In this document: positions 1 through 8,448 of the stretch, piece after piece
How positions within the stretch are numbered: the stretch's first letter is position 1
How the letters are laid out: each line of letters opens with the position of its first letter
Assembly (NCBI RefSeq): GCF_003732665.1
Contig: NZ_MOBP01000024.1
Coordinates: 1 to 62,644, forward strand
DNA: 62,644 nt
Direction: 5' to 3'
DNA from: Pseudomonas frederiksbergensis
GTDB lineage: Bacteria; Pseudomonadota; Gammaproteobacteria; Pseudomonadales; Pseudomonadaceae
Program-made: the position numbers and the translations under genes
Notes under the pieces: model-generated
What the model was told of the DNA's origin: nothing
The model's input: the letters and a program-made list of their open reading frames with translations, nothing else
Databases searched by the model: none

Positions 1-54
1 AAAACGTAAAGGATGTCCCCGGTTTCGTTTGTAAAGGATGTTCCCGTTTCTACA
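1..54. mobile_element. Probable terminus of an IS21-type insertion sequence
   Basis: Two direct copies of GTAAAGGATGT(C/T)CCCG lie at about 6-21 and 31-45, followed by a CA end at 53-54. Repeated ~20-bp blocks inside the ends and TG...CA termini are typical of IS21-family elements. The body of the element is outside the window, so the family call is inference. Immediately after it come the bases TCGCGAAG, the tail of a REP core, which suggests that the element inserted into a REP. Confidence 0.4.
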
Positions 55-76
55 TCGCGAAGAACGATAACGCGGT

Positions 77-1240
77 CTAACGCTGCAACACCAAAATCCG
101 CGACAACAACTCATCCCGATCCACATAACACCCCTGGAAATGCCGGGCGCCAGTAGCAGGATCGAACGCATTGCGCGCATGCAAGGTGCGGCGGTTGTCA
201 AAGCACCACAACTCCCCCGGATTGAGCCGCGTCATCACCCGAAACCGCGCCTCGCGGGTCATGGCAATAAAGCGCCGATACGCCCGATATAGCGTGGGCA
301 TGTCGTCGATCGAAGCATCAAACGGCCCGCGCAGAAAGTTCGCCATGCGAATTTCCGACACTTGCCCCAACGCATCCAGCGCGATGATCGGCGCCAGGCA
401 GCGGTAGTCGCTGTGGCGGTCCTTGTTGCGGAATTCCACGGGGATTTCACACAGGGCCCGGAACGACTCCGGGCTCTCCACTCGCAACGCCTGGGCAATG
501 GCAAAACCGTCGACGAAAATACTCTCGCCACCCTCGGCGTCATTCACCAGGCAATGCAGAAATTGCAGCCCCGGTTGCAACTCCCGGGTCGGCAGATCGC
601 TGTGCAGTGGCAGATTGAAAGCGGTGTAGGCGTTACTGTCGGCATCGGCCTTGGATTGCACGTTGAACAGCACGCCGAAATTGCTCTCGCGGATGAAAGA
701 AATGCGCTGGGCGATCAGCTTCAACGAACCGGGTTCGGTGGGCACGCCGCGCACCTGGGTCAGGCCGATATCCCGCACTGCCAGCAGCCATTGCAGCAAC
801 GCGTCGTTGTCGTTCATCAATGCTTGATAGTCGAACACCGGCAACTGCAAATCGCTGTTCCACAATTTGGATTTCGGTTTGCCGGCCAAGCGTTCGGCGC
901 GGGATTCGTCGTCGTAGGCGTGGGCGCGCAACCAGCCAGGATCGAAGCGACTGAGGTGGCCATCCTGCCAATCGACATGGAGGCAACCCTCGGTGTCGAT
1001 TCGGGCCGCATTGGGTATCAGATTTTCCGCGACATCGACGATTTCCAGCACTTGTTCGCGGGTCACGCTGTAGACGCACAACGGGCACGGGCAGTTGTCC
1101 CGCAGCCATTGGTGATGGAAGGGGCTGACGCGGCCATCGGCCCAGGTCACCTGGACTCGGTCCGCCAGGGTTTGCACGGCGGTTAACGCGCTGATCAACG
1201 GGTAGGTGCGGAAGTCGGCAAAAGCGGCGGCGGTGTTCAT
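77..1240 (-). CDS. Gamma-butyrobetaine dioxygenase (BBOX-like, Fe(II)/2-oxoglutarate dependent)
   Basis: This 387-aa protein would hydroxylate gamma-butyrobetaine to L-carnitine using 2-oxoglutarate, oxygen and Fe(II) in the cytoplasm. The N-terminal ~100 residues are the small DUF971-type domain with a CPCPLC zinc-binding cluster (about 50-55). The C-terminal TauD/BBOX fold carries the iron facial triad as H213-x-D215 (HSDLP) and a distal His in RTLHARNAF. The start is supported by a GGAGA Shine-Dalgarno sequence 5 nt upstream. The stop TAG is only ~20 bp from the IS end at the window edge. It is the last gene of the cdh cluster, 13 bp behind cdhB, and feeds that pathway with carnitine. A related TauD hydroxylase with another trimethylammonium substrate is the main alternative. 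Confidence 0.88.
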   Translation of the reverse strand: MNTAAAFADFRTYPLISALTAVQTLADRVQVTWADGRVSPFHHQWLRDNCPCPLCVYSVTREQVLEIVDVAENLIPNAARIDTEGCLHVDWQDGHLSRFDPGWLRAHAYDDESRAERLAGKPKSKLWNSDLQLPVFDYQALMNDNDALLQWLLAVRDIGLTQVRGVPTEPGSLKLIAQRISFIRESNFGVLFNVQSKADADSNAYTAFNLPLHSDLPTRELQPGLQFLHCLVNDAEGGESIFVDGFAIAQALRVESPESFRALCEIPVEFRNKDRHSDYRCLAPIIALDALGQVSEIRMANFLRGPFDASIDDMPTLYRAYRRFIAMTREARFRVMTRLNPGELWCFDNRRTLHARNAFDPATGARHFQGCYVDRDELLSRILVLQR

Positions 1241-1253
1241 GGCGATCTCCTTG

Positions 1254-1730
1254 TTATTTTTTTGGGGGCAGTGCGATCACTCGGCCAATGTAGTCAGGGG
1301 TAGGCAGGTCGGTTTGCTCGGCGACGATGGCTTGCAGCTTGCTCAGGGTTTCTTCGCTGAACGGCGCCGAGCGCGGGCCGGCGAGGTCGACGTGCAGCAG
1401 CATTTGCTCGTTGCCGGCCAGCTCCTTGTCACCGCCGACCAAATGCAGGCTGTGGTAGAGGTGCAGGCGTTTGCTGTCGTGGGCGATGATTTGCGTGCGG
1501 ACCTCAACGTCGGCGTCGAGCTTCACCTCGTGCAGGTAGTTGAGGTGCAGTTCGAGGGTGAACAACGAGTTGCCGCTGGCTTCGCGGTTGTTGCTGTCCA
1601 TGCCCAGGCGATCCATTAGCGCGTCGGTGGCGTAGCTGAAAATCAGCAGGTAGAAGGCATCGCGCAAGTGGCCGTTGTAGTCGACCCAGTCGGGGATGAT
1701 TTTGGTTTGGTAGGTGGTGAGAGCGGGCAT
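1254..1730 (-). CDS. cdhB: Betainyl-CoA thioesterase (carnitine catabolism)
   Basis: This 158-aa single-hotdog-fold thioesterase begins MPALTTYQT; the reading frame stays open upstream through a REP element, but that part is not protein-like. The pattern DWVDYNGHLRDAFY near residues 14-27 is the 4-hydroxybenzoyl-CoA thioesterase type active-site segment, with Asp in place of a catalytic Glu. In P. aeruginosa the equivalent gene (PA5385) lies beside cdhA and cdhC and its product releases glycine betaine from betainyl-CoA. Here it sits between cdhA and the BBOX gene on the same strand, which supports the same role. Confidence 0.85.
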   Translation of the reverse strand: MPALTTYQTKIIPDWVDYNGHLRDAFYLLIFSYATDALMDRLGMDSNNREASGNSLFTLELHLNYLHEVKLDADVEVRTQIIAHDSKRLHLYHSLHLVGGDKELAGNEQMLLHVDLAGPRSAPFSEETLSKLQAIVAEQTDLPTPDYIGRVIALPPKK

Positions 1731-1768
1731 GATGATGTTTCCGAAATGGGTGGTGACTGGACTGCCGC

Positions 1769-1835
1769 CTTCGCGAGCAAGCCCGCTCCCACATGGGGTA
1801 CGCATTCCAATGTGGGAGCGGGCTTGCTCGCGAAG
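1769..1835. repeat. REP pair between cdhA and cdhB
   Basis: Two REP cores in opposite orientation (TTCGCGAGCAAGCCCGCTCCC then its reverse complement) are separated by ~16 bp. Together they can form a long hairpin in the cdhA-cdhB transcript. Confidence 0.9.
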
Positions 1836-1855
1836 GGGCCAGACCTGCTGACGCG

Positions 1856-2821
1856 TTACTCGCTGAAGGCCATCCCATGCTTCTCTTTGGTGGTCTTCAC
1901 CGCCTCCAGCACCGCCAGCAGGCAATCATCACGATAGCGCTCCAGCGCCGAGATGCTGTGGCTGCCCAACTGATCGCTGGTGCCATCCACCACGTCATCA
2001 ATCAATTTGTCGGTCAGCTCCGGCGCCGGTAGATAGGTCCAAGGCAATTGCAAAGCCGGGCCGAATTGCGCCATAAAGTGCCGCATGCCCGCATCGCCAC
2101 CCGCCAGGGTGTAGGTCAGGAACGTGCCCATGAACGACCAGCGCAGGCCCGCGCCGAAGCGAATCGCGTCATCGATTTCGCCGGTGGTCGCCACGCCGTC
2201 ATTGACCAGGTGCAGCGCCTCGCGCCACAGCGCTTCGAGCAAGCGGTCGGCAATAAACCCGGGCACTTCCTTGCGCACATGCAGCGGGCGCATGCCCAAG
2301 GATTCGTAGACTTTGATCGCCGCTTGAATCGCTTCCGGCGCGGTGTTCTTGCCGCCGACCACTTCCACCAGCGGCAACAGGTAAACCGGGTTGAACGGAT
2401 GCCCGACCACGCAGCGTTCCGGGTGGGTCGAGCCTTCATAGAATTCGCTCGGCAACAGCCCCGAGGTGCTGGAGCCGATCAGTGCATTGGGCTTGGCCGC
2501 CGCGCTGATTTTGCCGTGCAATTCCAGTTTCAGCTCCAGACGTTCCGGGGCGCTTTCCTGGATGAAATCCGCGTCGCGCACGCATTCTTCAATGGTCGCG
2601 ACAAAGCGCAGGCGATCTTGCGAGGCGCCGGGGGCCAGGCCTTGTTTCTCCAGCGCGCCCCAGGCATTGGCGACACGCTTGCGCAGCGCCGCTTCGGCAC
2701 CGGGCGCCGGGTCCCAGGCCACCACGTCGAGGCCATGGGCGAGGGCGCGGGAGACCCAACCGCTGCCGATGACACCGCTGCCCAGCGCGGCGAAGGTTTT
2801 GATTTCGGTGATAAAGCTCAT
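1856..2821 (-). CDS. cdhA: L-carnitine 3-dehydrogenase
   Basis: The product oxidises L-carnitine to 3-dehydrocarnitine with NAD+. The 321-aa protein begins MSFITEIKTFAALGSGVIGSGW. This gives the family length and puts the Rossmann GxGxxG (GSGVIG) at about residues 14-19; the open frame upstream is REP sequence and is not used. The body is a 3-hydroxyacyl-CoA dehydrogenase type fold: SSTSGLLPS and GHPFNPVYLLPLVEVV are the conserved substrate-domain segments, followed by the helical C-terminal domain. It lies between cdhC and cdhB, the P. aeruginosa order (PA5387-PA5385). Confidence 0.93.
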   Translation of the reverse strand: MSFITEIKTFAALGSGVIGSGWVSRALAHGLDVVAWDPAPGAEAALRKRVANAWGALEKQGLAPGASQDRLRFVATIEECVRDADFIQESAPERLELKLELHGKISAAAKPNALIGSSTSGLLPSEFYEGSTHPERCVVGHPFNPVYLLPLVEVVGGKNTAPEAIQAAIKVYESLGMRPLHVRKEVPGFIADRLLEALWREALHLVNDGVATTGEIDDAIRFGAGLRWSFMGTFLTYTLAGGDAGMRHFMAQFGPALQLPWTYLPAPELTDKLIDDVVDGTSDQLGSHSISALERYRDDCLLAVLEAVKTTKEKHGMAFSE

Positions 2822-2849
2822 GGCGTCGTCCTGAATGAATTCGGTGATC

Positions 2850-3031
2850 CCTGTGGGGCTGGGCTTGTGTGGCGAGGGGGCTTGCCCCCGTTGGGCCGCG
2901 AAGCGGCCCCAAAACCTGCAACCGCGGTATGCCAGGCATACCGCATGCAATGGTTTACGACTGCTTCGCAGCCGAACGGGGTGGTGCGGCATTCCGACAA
3001 GCCCCCTCGCCACACAAGCCCGCTCCCACAG
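2850..3031. repeat. Composite REP palindrome upstream of cdhA
   Basis: The outer arms combine two REP types: a TGTGGCGAGGGGGCTTGCCCC unit nested in remnants of the TGTGGG...GGGCTTG type. The right arm mirrors this as GCCCCCTCGCCACACAAGCCCGCTCCCACA. An inner GCGAAGCGGCCCC/GACTGCTTCGCAG pair flanks the centre. It fills the cdhC-cdhA gap. Confidence 0.85.
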
Positions 3032-3050
3032 GTTGAATGTGTGGTGTGGT

Positions 3051-3938
3051 TTAACCGCGCTTGGTCAGGCCCATTTTTGCCCGGCCTTCCGCTGGCGTCA
3101 GGACGCGGGCGCCGAGGCGGCTGAGGATTTCGCTGGCGCGCTCCACCAGTTGGCCGTTGGTCGCCAGTACGCCTTTGTCCAGCCACAAGTTGTCTTCCAG
3201 CCCGACCCGCACGTTGCCGCCCAGCAGCACCGCTTGCGCCGCCATGGGCATTTGCATGCGACCGATACCGAACCCGGCCCAGACCGCGTCGGCCGGCAGG
3301 TTGTCGACCATGGCTTTCATGGTGGTGGTGTCGGCCGGCGCGCCCCACGGGATGCCCAGGCACAGTTGGAACAGCGGGTTGTCGAGCAAGCCTTCCTTGA
3401 TCATCTGCTTGGCGAACCACAGGTGACCGGTGTCGAAGATTTCCAGCTCGGCCTTCACGCCCAGCTCTTGAATGCGTTTGGCGCCAGCCCGCAGCTGCGC
3501 TGGAGTGGAGACGTAAATCGTGTCGCCATCGCCGAAGTTCAGGGTGCCGCAATCGAGGGTGCAGATTTCCGGCAGCAGTTCTTCGACGTGAGCCAGACGG
3601 GTCAGCGGACCGACCAGGTCGGTGTTCGGGCCGAACTCCATCGGGTTCTCGCCGCCGCCGATTTCCAGGTCGCCGCCCATGCCGGCGGTGAGGTTGACGA
3701 TGATGTCCACGTCCGCCTCGCGGATGCGCTCCATCACTTCGCGGTACAGCGCGACGTCACGGCTGAACTTGCCGGTTTCGGGATCGCGAACGTGGCAATG
3801 GACCACCGTGGCGCCGGCCTTGGCGGCTTCCACGGCAGCGGCCGCGATTTGTTTCGGGGTGACCGGCACGTGTGGGCTTCTGGCGGTCGTGTCGCCAGCA
3901 CCGGTGAGTGCGCAGGTGATGATGACGTCGTGGTTCAT
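3051..3938 (-). CDS. cdhC: 3-dehydrocarnitine cleavage enzyme (BKACE family)
   Basis: This 295-aa protein belongs to the beta-keto acid cleavage enzyme family (COG3246, formerly DUF849). It condenses dehydrocarnitine with acetyl-CoA to give acetoacetate and betainyl-CoA, the substrate of CdhB. Visible family marks are the N-terminal IITCALTGAG, the zinc-site HCHVRDPETG at about residues 48-57, NLTAG near 82, and the GIPWGAP segment. Placement between caiX and cdhA matches P. aeruginosa PA5387. Confidence 0.92.
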   Translation of the reverse strand: MNHDVIITCALTGAGDTTARSPHVPVTPKQIAAAAVEAAKAGATVVHCHVRDPETGKFSRDVALYREVMERIREADVDIIVNLTAGMGGDLEIGGGENPMEFGPNTDLVGPLTRLAHVEELLPEICTLDCGTLNFGDGDTIYVSTPAQLRAGAKRIQELGVKAELEIFDTGHLWFAKQMIKEGLLDNPLFQLCLGIPWGAPADTTTMKAMVDNLPADAVWAGFGIGRMQMPMAAQAVLLGGNVRVGLEDNLWLDKGVLATNGQLVERASEILSRLGARVLTPAEGRAKMGLTKRG

Positions 3939-4012
3939 GAGGCGGGTTCCTTGCAGGCGTGATGAGTCCGTTCGCAGCCCGTTCGGGCTGCGATTCGGTG
4001 GTTCAATCGGGT

Positions 4013-4957
4013 TTATTTACTGGTCAATGACAGGTTTTCAGCCGCTGGTTTGCCATCGAAAGTCGTCACACCTTCGAGCCAGCGTTGCTTGTCTTGCGGG
4101 TGATCTTTGAGCCATTGCTTGGCCGACTCGAAGGCGTCCTTGTGATCCAGCAGCGGCTGCATCATCCGGCTCTCGTCTTCGGCGGTGTAGGTCAGGTTGC
4201 TCAGTAAGCGGCTGACGTTGGGGCATTGTTCGGCGTATTTCGGCGCAGTGACGGTCCAGACCGTGGCCATGCCTTCGTTCGGGCCCAGGGCGTCTTCGCT
4301 GCCGGTGAGGTAAGTCATTTTCACGTTGACGTTCATCGGATGCGGCGCCCAGCCGAAGAACACCACGGCCTCGTTGCGGCGCACGGCGCGGTCCACGGCG
4401 GCGAGCATGCCGGCCTCGCTGGACTCGACCAACTGGAACTTGCCCAGGCCAAACTGGTTCTTGGCAATCATCGCCTTGATCTGGGTGTTGGCGCCCGAGC
4501 CAGGCTCGATGCCGTAAATCTTGCCGCCCAGTTCTTTTTCAAACTTGGCGATGTCGGCGAAGGTTTTCAGGCCCTTGTCGGCGAGGTAAGTCGGGACGGC
4601 GAGGGTGGCGCGGGCGTCTTTCAGGCTTGGAGCCTCAAGCACCTTGACCTGATTGGCCGCGACGAACGGGGTGATGGTCTGGGTCATCAGCGGGTTCCAG
4701 TAGCCCAGGAACAGGTCCAGGCGCTGGTCGCGGATCCCGGCGAAGATGATTTGCTGGGACGCACTGGTTTGTTTGGTGTTGTAGCCGAGGCCATCGAGCA
4801 ATACCTGAGTCATGGCGCTGGTGGCGATCACATCGGTCCAGTTCACTACACCCATGCGCACGTTCTGGCACGCGGCGGGGTCGGCGGCCATGACACTGGC
4901 GCTCAAGAAAGCAGTACCGCTGAGTGCAAGAACACAGCTGCTGATCAGTCGTTTCAT
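4013..4957 (-). CDS. caiX: Carnitine/choline-type ABC transporter periplasmic binding protein
   Basis: This 314-aa OpuAC-type quaternary amine binding protein has a clear Sec signal peptide (MKRLISSCVLALSG...SASVMA, cleavage near residue 24). In P. aeruginosa CaiX delivers carnitine to the shared CbcWV transporter core; no permease or ATPase gene is in this window, in keeping with a shared core. It is the first gene of the minus-strand cdh cluster and is divergent from cdhR, with a 208-bp control region between them. Confidence 0.9.
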   Translation of the reverse strand: MKRLISSCVLALSGTAFLSASVMAADPAACQNVRMGVVNWTDVIATSAMTQVLLDGLGYNTKQTSASQQIIFAGIRDQRLDLFLGYWNPLMTQTITPFVAANQVKVLEAPSLKDARATLAVPTYLADKGLKTFADIAKFEKELGGKIYGIEPGSGANTQIKAMIAKNQFGLGKFQLVESSEAGMLAAVDRAVRRNEAVVFFGWAPHPMNVNVKMTYLTGSEDALGPNEGMATVWTVTAPKYAEQCPNVSRLLSNLTYTAEDESRMMQPLLDHKDAFESAKQWLKDHPQDKQRWLEGVTTFDGKPAAENLSLTSK

Positions 4958-5046
4958 GGTGGGTTCCTCGGCAGGTCGTTATTGTGGGTTCCGGCGTCTT
5001 CATGCGCGGTGATGACCAAGTTACGCAGCTAAGCCCCCGTACAAAC

Positions 5047-5081
5047 GCACTGCGGCGACCAGCTCTTGCACTGCAGCGACC
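5047..5081. promoter_or_regulatory. Candidate CdhR operator (21-bp direct repeat)
   Basis: GCACTGC(G/A)GCGACC occurs at 5047-5060 and again at 5068-5081, exactly 21 bp apart, each followed by an AGCTCTT-like tail. Two half-sites two helical turns apart are how AraC-family dimers bind DNA. Read on the caiX strand the half-site begins GGTCGC. It lies between caiX and cdhR, so it could serve both promoters. Confidence 0.5.
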
Positions 5082-5165
5082 TGAGCTCTTGAATGAGGGC
5101 CACAAGTGGCGTATCAACGACCACACGCTACCGCCCTCACGTTACCTGCCAGTCGAGTGCGCTCC

Positions 5166-6110
5166 ATGTCCCAGGATTTCTACTTCATGTTGATGCCGGG
5201 TTTCTCGGCCATCGGTTTTATCTCGGCCATCGAGCCGCTGCGGGTCGCCAATCGCTTTCGCGGCGAGTTGTATCGCTGGCATGTATTAAGTGCTGATGGC
5301 GGCGCGGTTCTGGCCAGCAACGGCATGTCGGTGAACGCCGATGCGGCGCTGGAACCGCTGAAGAAAGGTGCGACGCTGTTGGTGGTCGCTGGTTTCGAAC
5401 CGCTGAAATTTGCCACCCCGGCCCTGGAACACTGGCTGCGCCGACTGGACAACGAAGGCGTGACCCTCGGCGCCATCGACACCGGCAGCTTCGTCCTCGC
5501 CGAAGCCGGCCTGCTCGACGGCCATCGCTTGACCCTGCATTGGGAAGCCATCGACGCCTTCAAGGAATCTTATCCACAGCTCAGCGTCACCCAGGAGCTG
5601 TTCGAGATCGACCGCCGACGCATCACCTCCGCGGGCGGCACCGCGTCCATCGACCTGATGCTCGACCTCATCGCCCAAGCCCACGGCCCGGAACTGGCGA
5701 TCCAGGTCAGCGAACAATTCGTACTCGGGCGCATCCGCCCGCGCAAAGACCACCAACGCATGGAAGTCGCCACGCGCTATGGCATCAGCAACAAGAAGCT
5801 GGTGCATGTGATTGGCGAGATGGAACAACACAGCGAACCGCCGCTGAGCACGCTGGCGTTGGCGGAGTCGATCAAAGTCACCCGGCGGCAGTTGGAGCGG
5901 TTGTTTCGCCTGCACCTGAACGACACGCCGAGCAACTTTTATCTGCGGCTACGGCTGGAGAAGGCGCGGCAGTTGTTGCGTCAGACGGATATGAGCGTGC
6001 TGGAAGTGAGCATTGCGTGCGGGTTTGAATCGCCGTCGTATTTCACCCGCAGCTATCGGGCGCGGTTTGAGCGGTGTCCGCGGGAGGATCGGCGTACCGC
6101 CAAGGCATGA
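5166..6110 (+). CDS. cdhR: AraC/GATase1-like transcriptional activator of carnitine catabolism
   Basis: This 314-aa regulator has an N-terminal DJ-1/PfpI-like (GATase1) sensing domain (about 1-190), with LVVAGFEPL and AIDTGSFVLAEAGLLDG as the elbow region, and a C-terminal AraC HTH pair (about 215-310; LALAESIKVTRRQLERLF and VSIACGFESPSYFTRSYRARF). In P. aeruginosa CdhR activates cdhCAB and caiX in response to carnitine. The start MSQDFYFMLMPGFSAIG is chosen because family members begin there; the frame is open 60 bp further upstream. The C-terminus is short, ending soon after the second helix-turn-helix. Confidence 0.9.
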   Translation: MSQDFYFMLMPGFSAIGFISAIEPLRVANRFRGELYRWHVLSADGGAVLASNGMSVNADAALEPLKKGATLLVVAGFEPLKFATPALEHWLRRLDNEGVTLGAIDTGSFVLAEAGLLDGHRLTLHWEAIDAFKESYPQLSVTQELFEIDRRRITSAGGTASIDLMLDLIAQAHGPELAIQVSEQFVLGRIRPRKDHQRMEVATRYGISNKKLVHVIGEMEQHSEPPLSTLALAESIKVTRRQLERLFRLHLNDTPSNFYLRLRLEKARQLLRQTDMSVLEVSIACGFESPSYFTRSYRARFERCPREDRRTAKA

Positions 6111-6126
6111 ACCCGACACAAAACCA

Positions 6127-6219
6127 ATGTGGGAGCGGGCTTGCTCGCGAATGCGGCGAATCCGTCGGCAAATGCATCGACTGATACACCGCATTCGCGA
6201 GCAAGCCCGCTCCCACATT
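6127..6219. repeat. REPIN downstream of cdhR
   Basis: Two inverted GTGGGAGCGGGCTTGCTCGCGAATGCGG-type cores flank a ~40-bp linker, between the convergent cdhR and DUF3010 genes. Confidence 0.92.
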
Positions 6220-6245
6220 TGATCTTCATTGTCTGGAAGAGAGGA

Positions 6246-6662
6246 TTATTTCTTCATCAGCGCCGAACACGCCGCTTTATAAGCTTCATGCTGATACTTG
6301 TTCAGCGTCCCCGGCAGCTCGAAATTGTGCTTTTTAGCCTGGGCATTGATCGTCTGCGGCGACAGCAGCGTCACCTCGCAATTCTCCAACAGCTGAAAAA
6401 CCCCCTCGATCTTGAACGTCGTCGGCCCACCGGCAAACTCACCCTTCTTGCTGCGCTTCTTGATCGCAATCCGGTCAATGGAATTCTCCCGCACAAACGA
6501 CGCGACCTGAGCGGCGAAGACTTTCACGTTCGCGGCCTCGTCGTCATCGTCCAGGGCGATTTTCTTGGTGGCCAGGGCGACGTGGCTCAGCGCCTGACCG
6601 TCGAGAGAGGCCACGGCGATGATCGCTTCGCTGCCTTTGATTTCGATGCCGCAGATGTTCAT
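6246..6662 (-). CDS. DUF3010 family protein
   Basis: This 138-aa cytoplasmic protein begins MNICGIEIKGSEAIIAV and matches the DUF3010 family known from gamma-proteobacteria. The alternating beta-strand start and the IAIKKRSKKGEFAGGPTTFKIEG segment suggest a Holliday-junction-resolvase or RNase-H-like fold, but that is inference and no function is assigned. It is a monocistronic gene convergent with cdhR. Its upstream side faces the AT-rich hipBA promoter. Confidence 0.75.
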   Translation of the reverse strand: MNICGIEIKGSEAIIAVASLDGQALSHVALATKKIALDDDDEAANVKVFAAQVASFVRENSIDRIAIKKRSKKGEFAGGPTTFKIEGVFQLLENCEVTLLSPQTINAQAKKHNFELPGTLNKYQHEAYKAACSALMKK

Positions 6663-6912
6663 TGGATATTCCTTAACGAGCTGATGGCGGACAGCTTACA
6701 ACTCAAGCTGATCGGCGTTGATGCCAAATGCAGGGGCGATTGTCTCGCGAGTGGTCAGATGGTAAAAATAAAAGGAAAAGTTACTCTTTTTAAAAGACTA
6801 TATATTGCCTATTAATCTTTATTTATTCGTATTGTGGTCCAAATGATGCCTTTTAAAAATTAACCGCTTTTGGCGCTGCTACACTTGCTCACATTCCCAA
6901 TGAGGTTGAAGC

Positions 6913-7209
6913 GTGGCCCTTACCCATATCCTCTACTCCCCTGGAGAGCTCGCCTTACAGATTGCCGGAAATGCCAAGCGTCTAAGGCTCAGCAAAAACC
7001 TGTCGAGGCGTACTCTCGCGCAAAAGTCTGGAGTGCCTGAGTCCAACATCAAGCGTTTTGAAACCACCGGCAAGATTTCACTCGATGGATTGCTCCTAAT
7101 TGCGATCTGCCTGGGGGTTGAAGAGCCGCTGACGAGTTTGTTTGCGTCCACTCAATCTCTAACGCTTCAAGAACTGAAAAACTACGAAAGGACACGTGGC
7201 CGCCAATGA
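6913..7209 (+). CDS. hipB: HipB-type XRE antitoxin/repressor
   Basis: This 98-aa protein has one helix-turn-helix of the XRE type (about residues 12-70: RLSKNLSRRTLAQKSGVPESNIKRFETTGKISLDGLLLIAICLG). It would neutralise HipA and repress the operon. Its stop overlaps the hipA start in an ATGA arrangement, so translation is coupled. The 250 bp upstream is markedly AT-rich, with a near-palindromic CTTTTTAAAAG around 6786-6797 that could be an operator; that is a guess from sequence symmetry. The base composition contrasts with the flanking GC-rich genes and suggests acquisition by transfer. Confidence 0.8.
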   Translation: MALTHILYSPGELALQIAGNAKRLRLSKNLSRRTLAQKSGVPESNIKRFETTGKISLDGLLLIAICLGVEEPLTSLFASTQSLTLQELKNYERTRGRQ

Positions 7210-8444
7210 AATCCGTCAAGGCACTCAGCGTCATGCTTAAGGAATCGAGAGTCGGCGAGTTGGTTGCGATTCCTCGTCAGGGCCTGTTTTTTTCCTACGA
7301 TCCGGGTTGGTTGGCGAAGGGGTTCAATCTGGCCCCGTTTCATATGGACTTTTCTATCAATCCGCAGAAAGCCGCCGATTTGGCGCTGTTTGACGGCCTG
7401 CACGGTGCTTTTAGCGATTCTCTGCCGGATGGCTGGGGTCTGCTGTTGATGGATCGGTTCTTTCGCAGTCAATTGGGCGTTGATCGCCACGCGATAGGAC
7501 CGCTGGATCGTCTTGCCTATATGGGTAATCGAAGCATGGGCGCGCTTGAGTACGTTCCAATGTTCGAAGCCGTTGAAGCAGACGAAGACCTCGATCTGGC
7601 CGCGCTCTTTGAGGCATCACAAACCATACTTTCCGGCAGCACCGACGAGGTCATCACGTCGCTGCGACTGGCGGGTGGTTCCCCCGGAGGTGCCAGACCC
7701 AAAGCAGTTATCGGTCTGTCACCAGACAAGTCTCGCGCCGTTTCTTCGTTCGGCGAAATGCCCAAGGGATATGAGCACTGGTTGATCAAATTTCGCTGCG
7801 AAGAAGAGCATCGCGATAGCGGTGCCATCGAGCAGGTGTACGCTCTTATGGCACGTAGAGCAGGGGTCGAGATTTCCGAGTCGAAACTGTTTCAGGTGGA
7901 AACCGCCAGGGGGGCAGAGCAATTCTTCGCCACGAAACGGTTTGACCGAGAGGCAGGCTCCAAGCGCCATATGCTCACCGCTGCGGCTATTTTGTACGCC
8001 GACTTCCGTACGCCAAGCCTTGATTACAGTGATTTGCTGCGAGCAACTTGGGCCATGACCCGGGATGCGACCGAGGTCGAGAAAATGGCCCGATTGATGG
8101 TATTCAATGCTCTTGCCCATAATCGTGACGACCACGCGAAAAATTTCTCTTTTTTTGGCGGCCAGGATGGCTGGAAAATGGCCCCCGCTTACGACCTGAC
8201 GTTTTCCAGCACCGGCGGGCGTGGTAACGAGCACACCACGGCATTCGCTGGCAGAGGCAAGCCCTCACGCAAGGCCCTCATAGAGGTGTGCAAACCTTTC
8301 AGCTTTCTCGAGCCCGAAAGCTACATTGAGCAGACGCTGGATGCTTTTTCAGAATGGGGCACCTGTTGCGCTGATCTAGGGATTGATAAACCGCAGAGAC
8401 AGAAGCTGCTAACCATTCTTGAGTCATTGTGGCAAACGCTCTAA
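7206..8444 (+). CDS. hipA: HipA-type serine/threonine kinase toxin
   Basis: This 412-aa HipA family kinase phosphorylates cytosolic targets (glutamyl-tRNA synthetase in E. coli), giving growth arrest and persistence. The N-subdomain (about 1-105) ends in the GALEYVP segment. The ATP-binding loop is GGSPGGARPKA (157-167), the ATP-lysine strand is HWLIKF (191-196), the catalytic loop is N306-R-D308-D-H310-AKN313, and the metal-binding Asp is in APAYDLT (D330). All key residues are present, so the kinase looks intact. It is transcribed with hipB. Confidence 0.87.
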   Translation: MKSVKALSVMLKESRVGELVAIPRQGLFFSYDPGWLAKGFNLAPFHMDFSINPQKAADLALFDGLHGAFSDSLPDGWGLLLMDRFFRSQLGVDRHAIGPLDRLAYMGNRSMGALEYVPMFEAVEADEDLDLAALFEASQTILSGSTDEVITSLRLAGGSPGGARPKAVIGLSPDKSRAVSSFGEMPKGYEHWLIKFRCEEEHRDSGAIEQVYALMARRAGVEISESKLFQVETARGAEQFFATKRFDREAGSKRHMLTAAAILYADFRTPSLDYSDLLRATWAMTRDATEVEKMARLMVFNALAHNRDDHAKNFSFFGGQDGWKMAPAYDLTFSSTGGRGNEHTTAFAGRGKPSRKALIEVCKPFSFLEPESYIEQTLDAFSEWGTCCADLGIDKPQRQKLLTILESLWQTL

Positions 8445-8448
8445 CGCC

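Noticed and set aside
2048..3124. A 358-codon plus-strand frame opposite cdhA
   Set aside because: It is antisense to cdhA and runs into a REP palindrome; no domain is recognisable.
6127..6219. Rho-independent terminator after cdhR
   Set aside because: The stem is a REPIN and there is no T-run. It may influence RNA ends but is not called a terminator.
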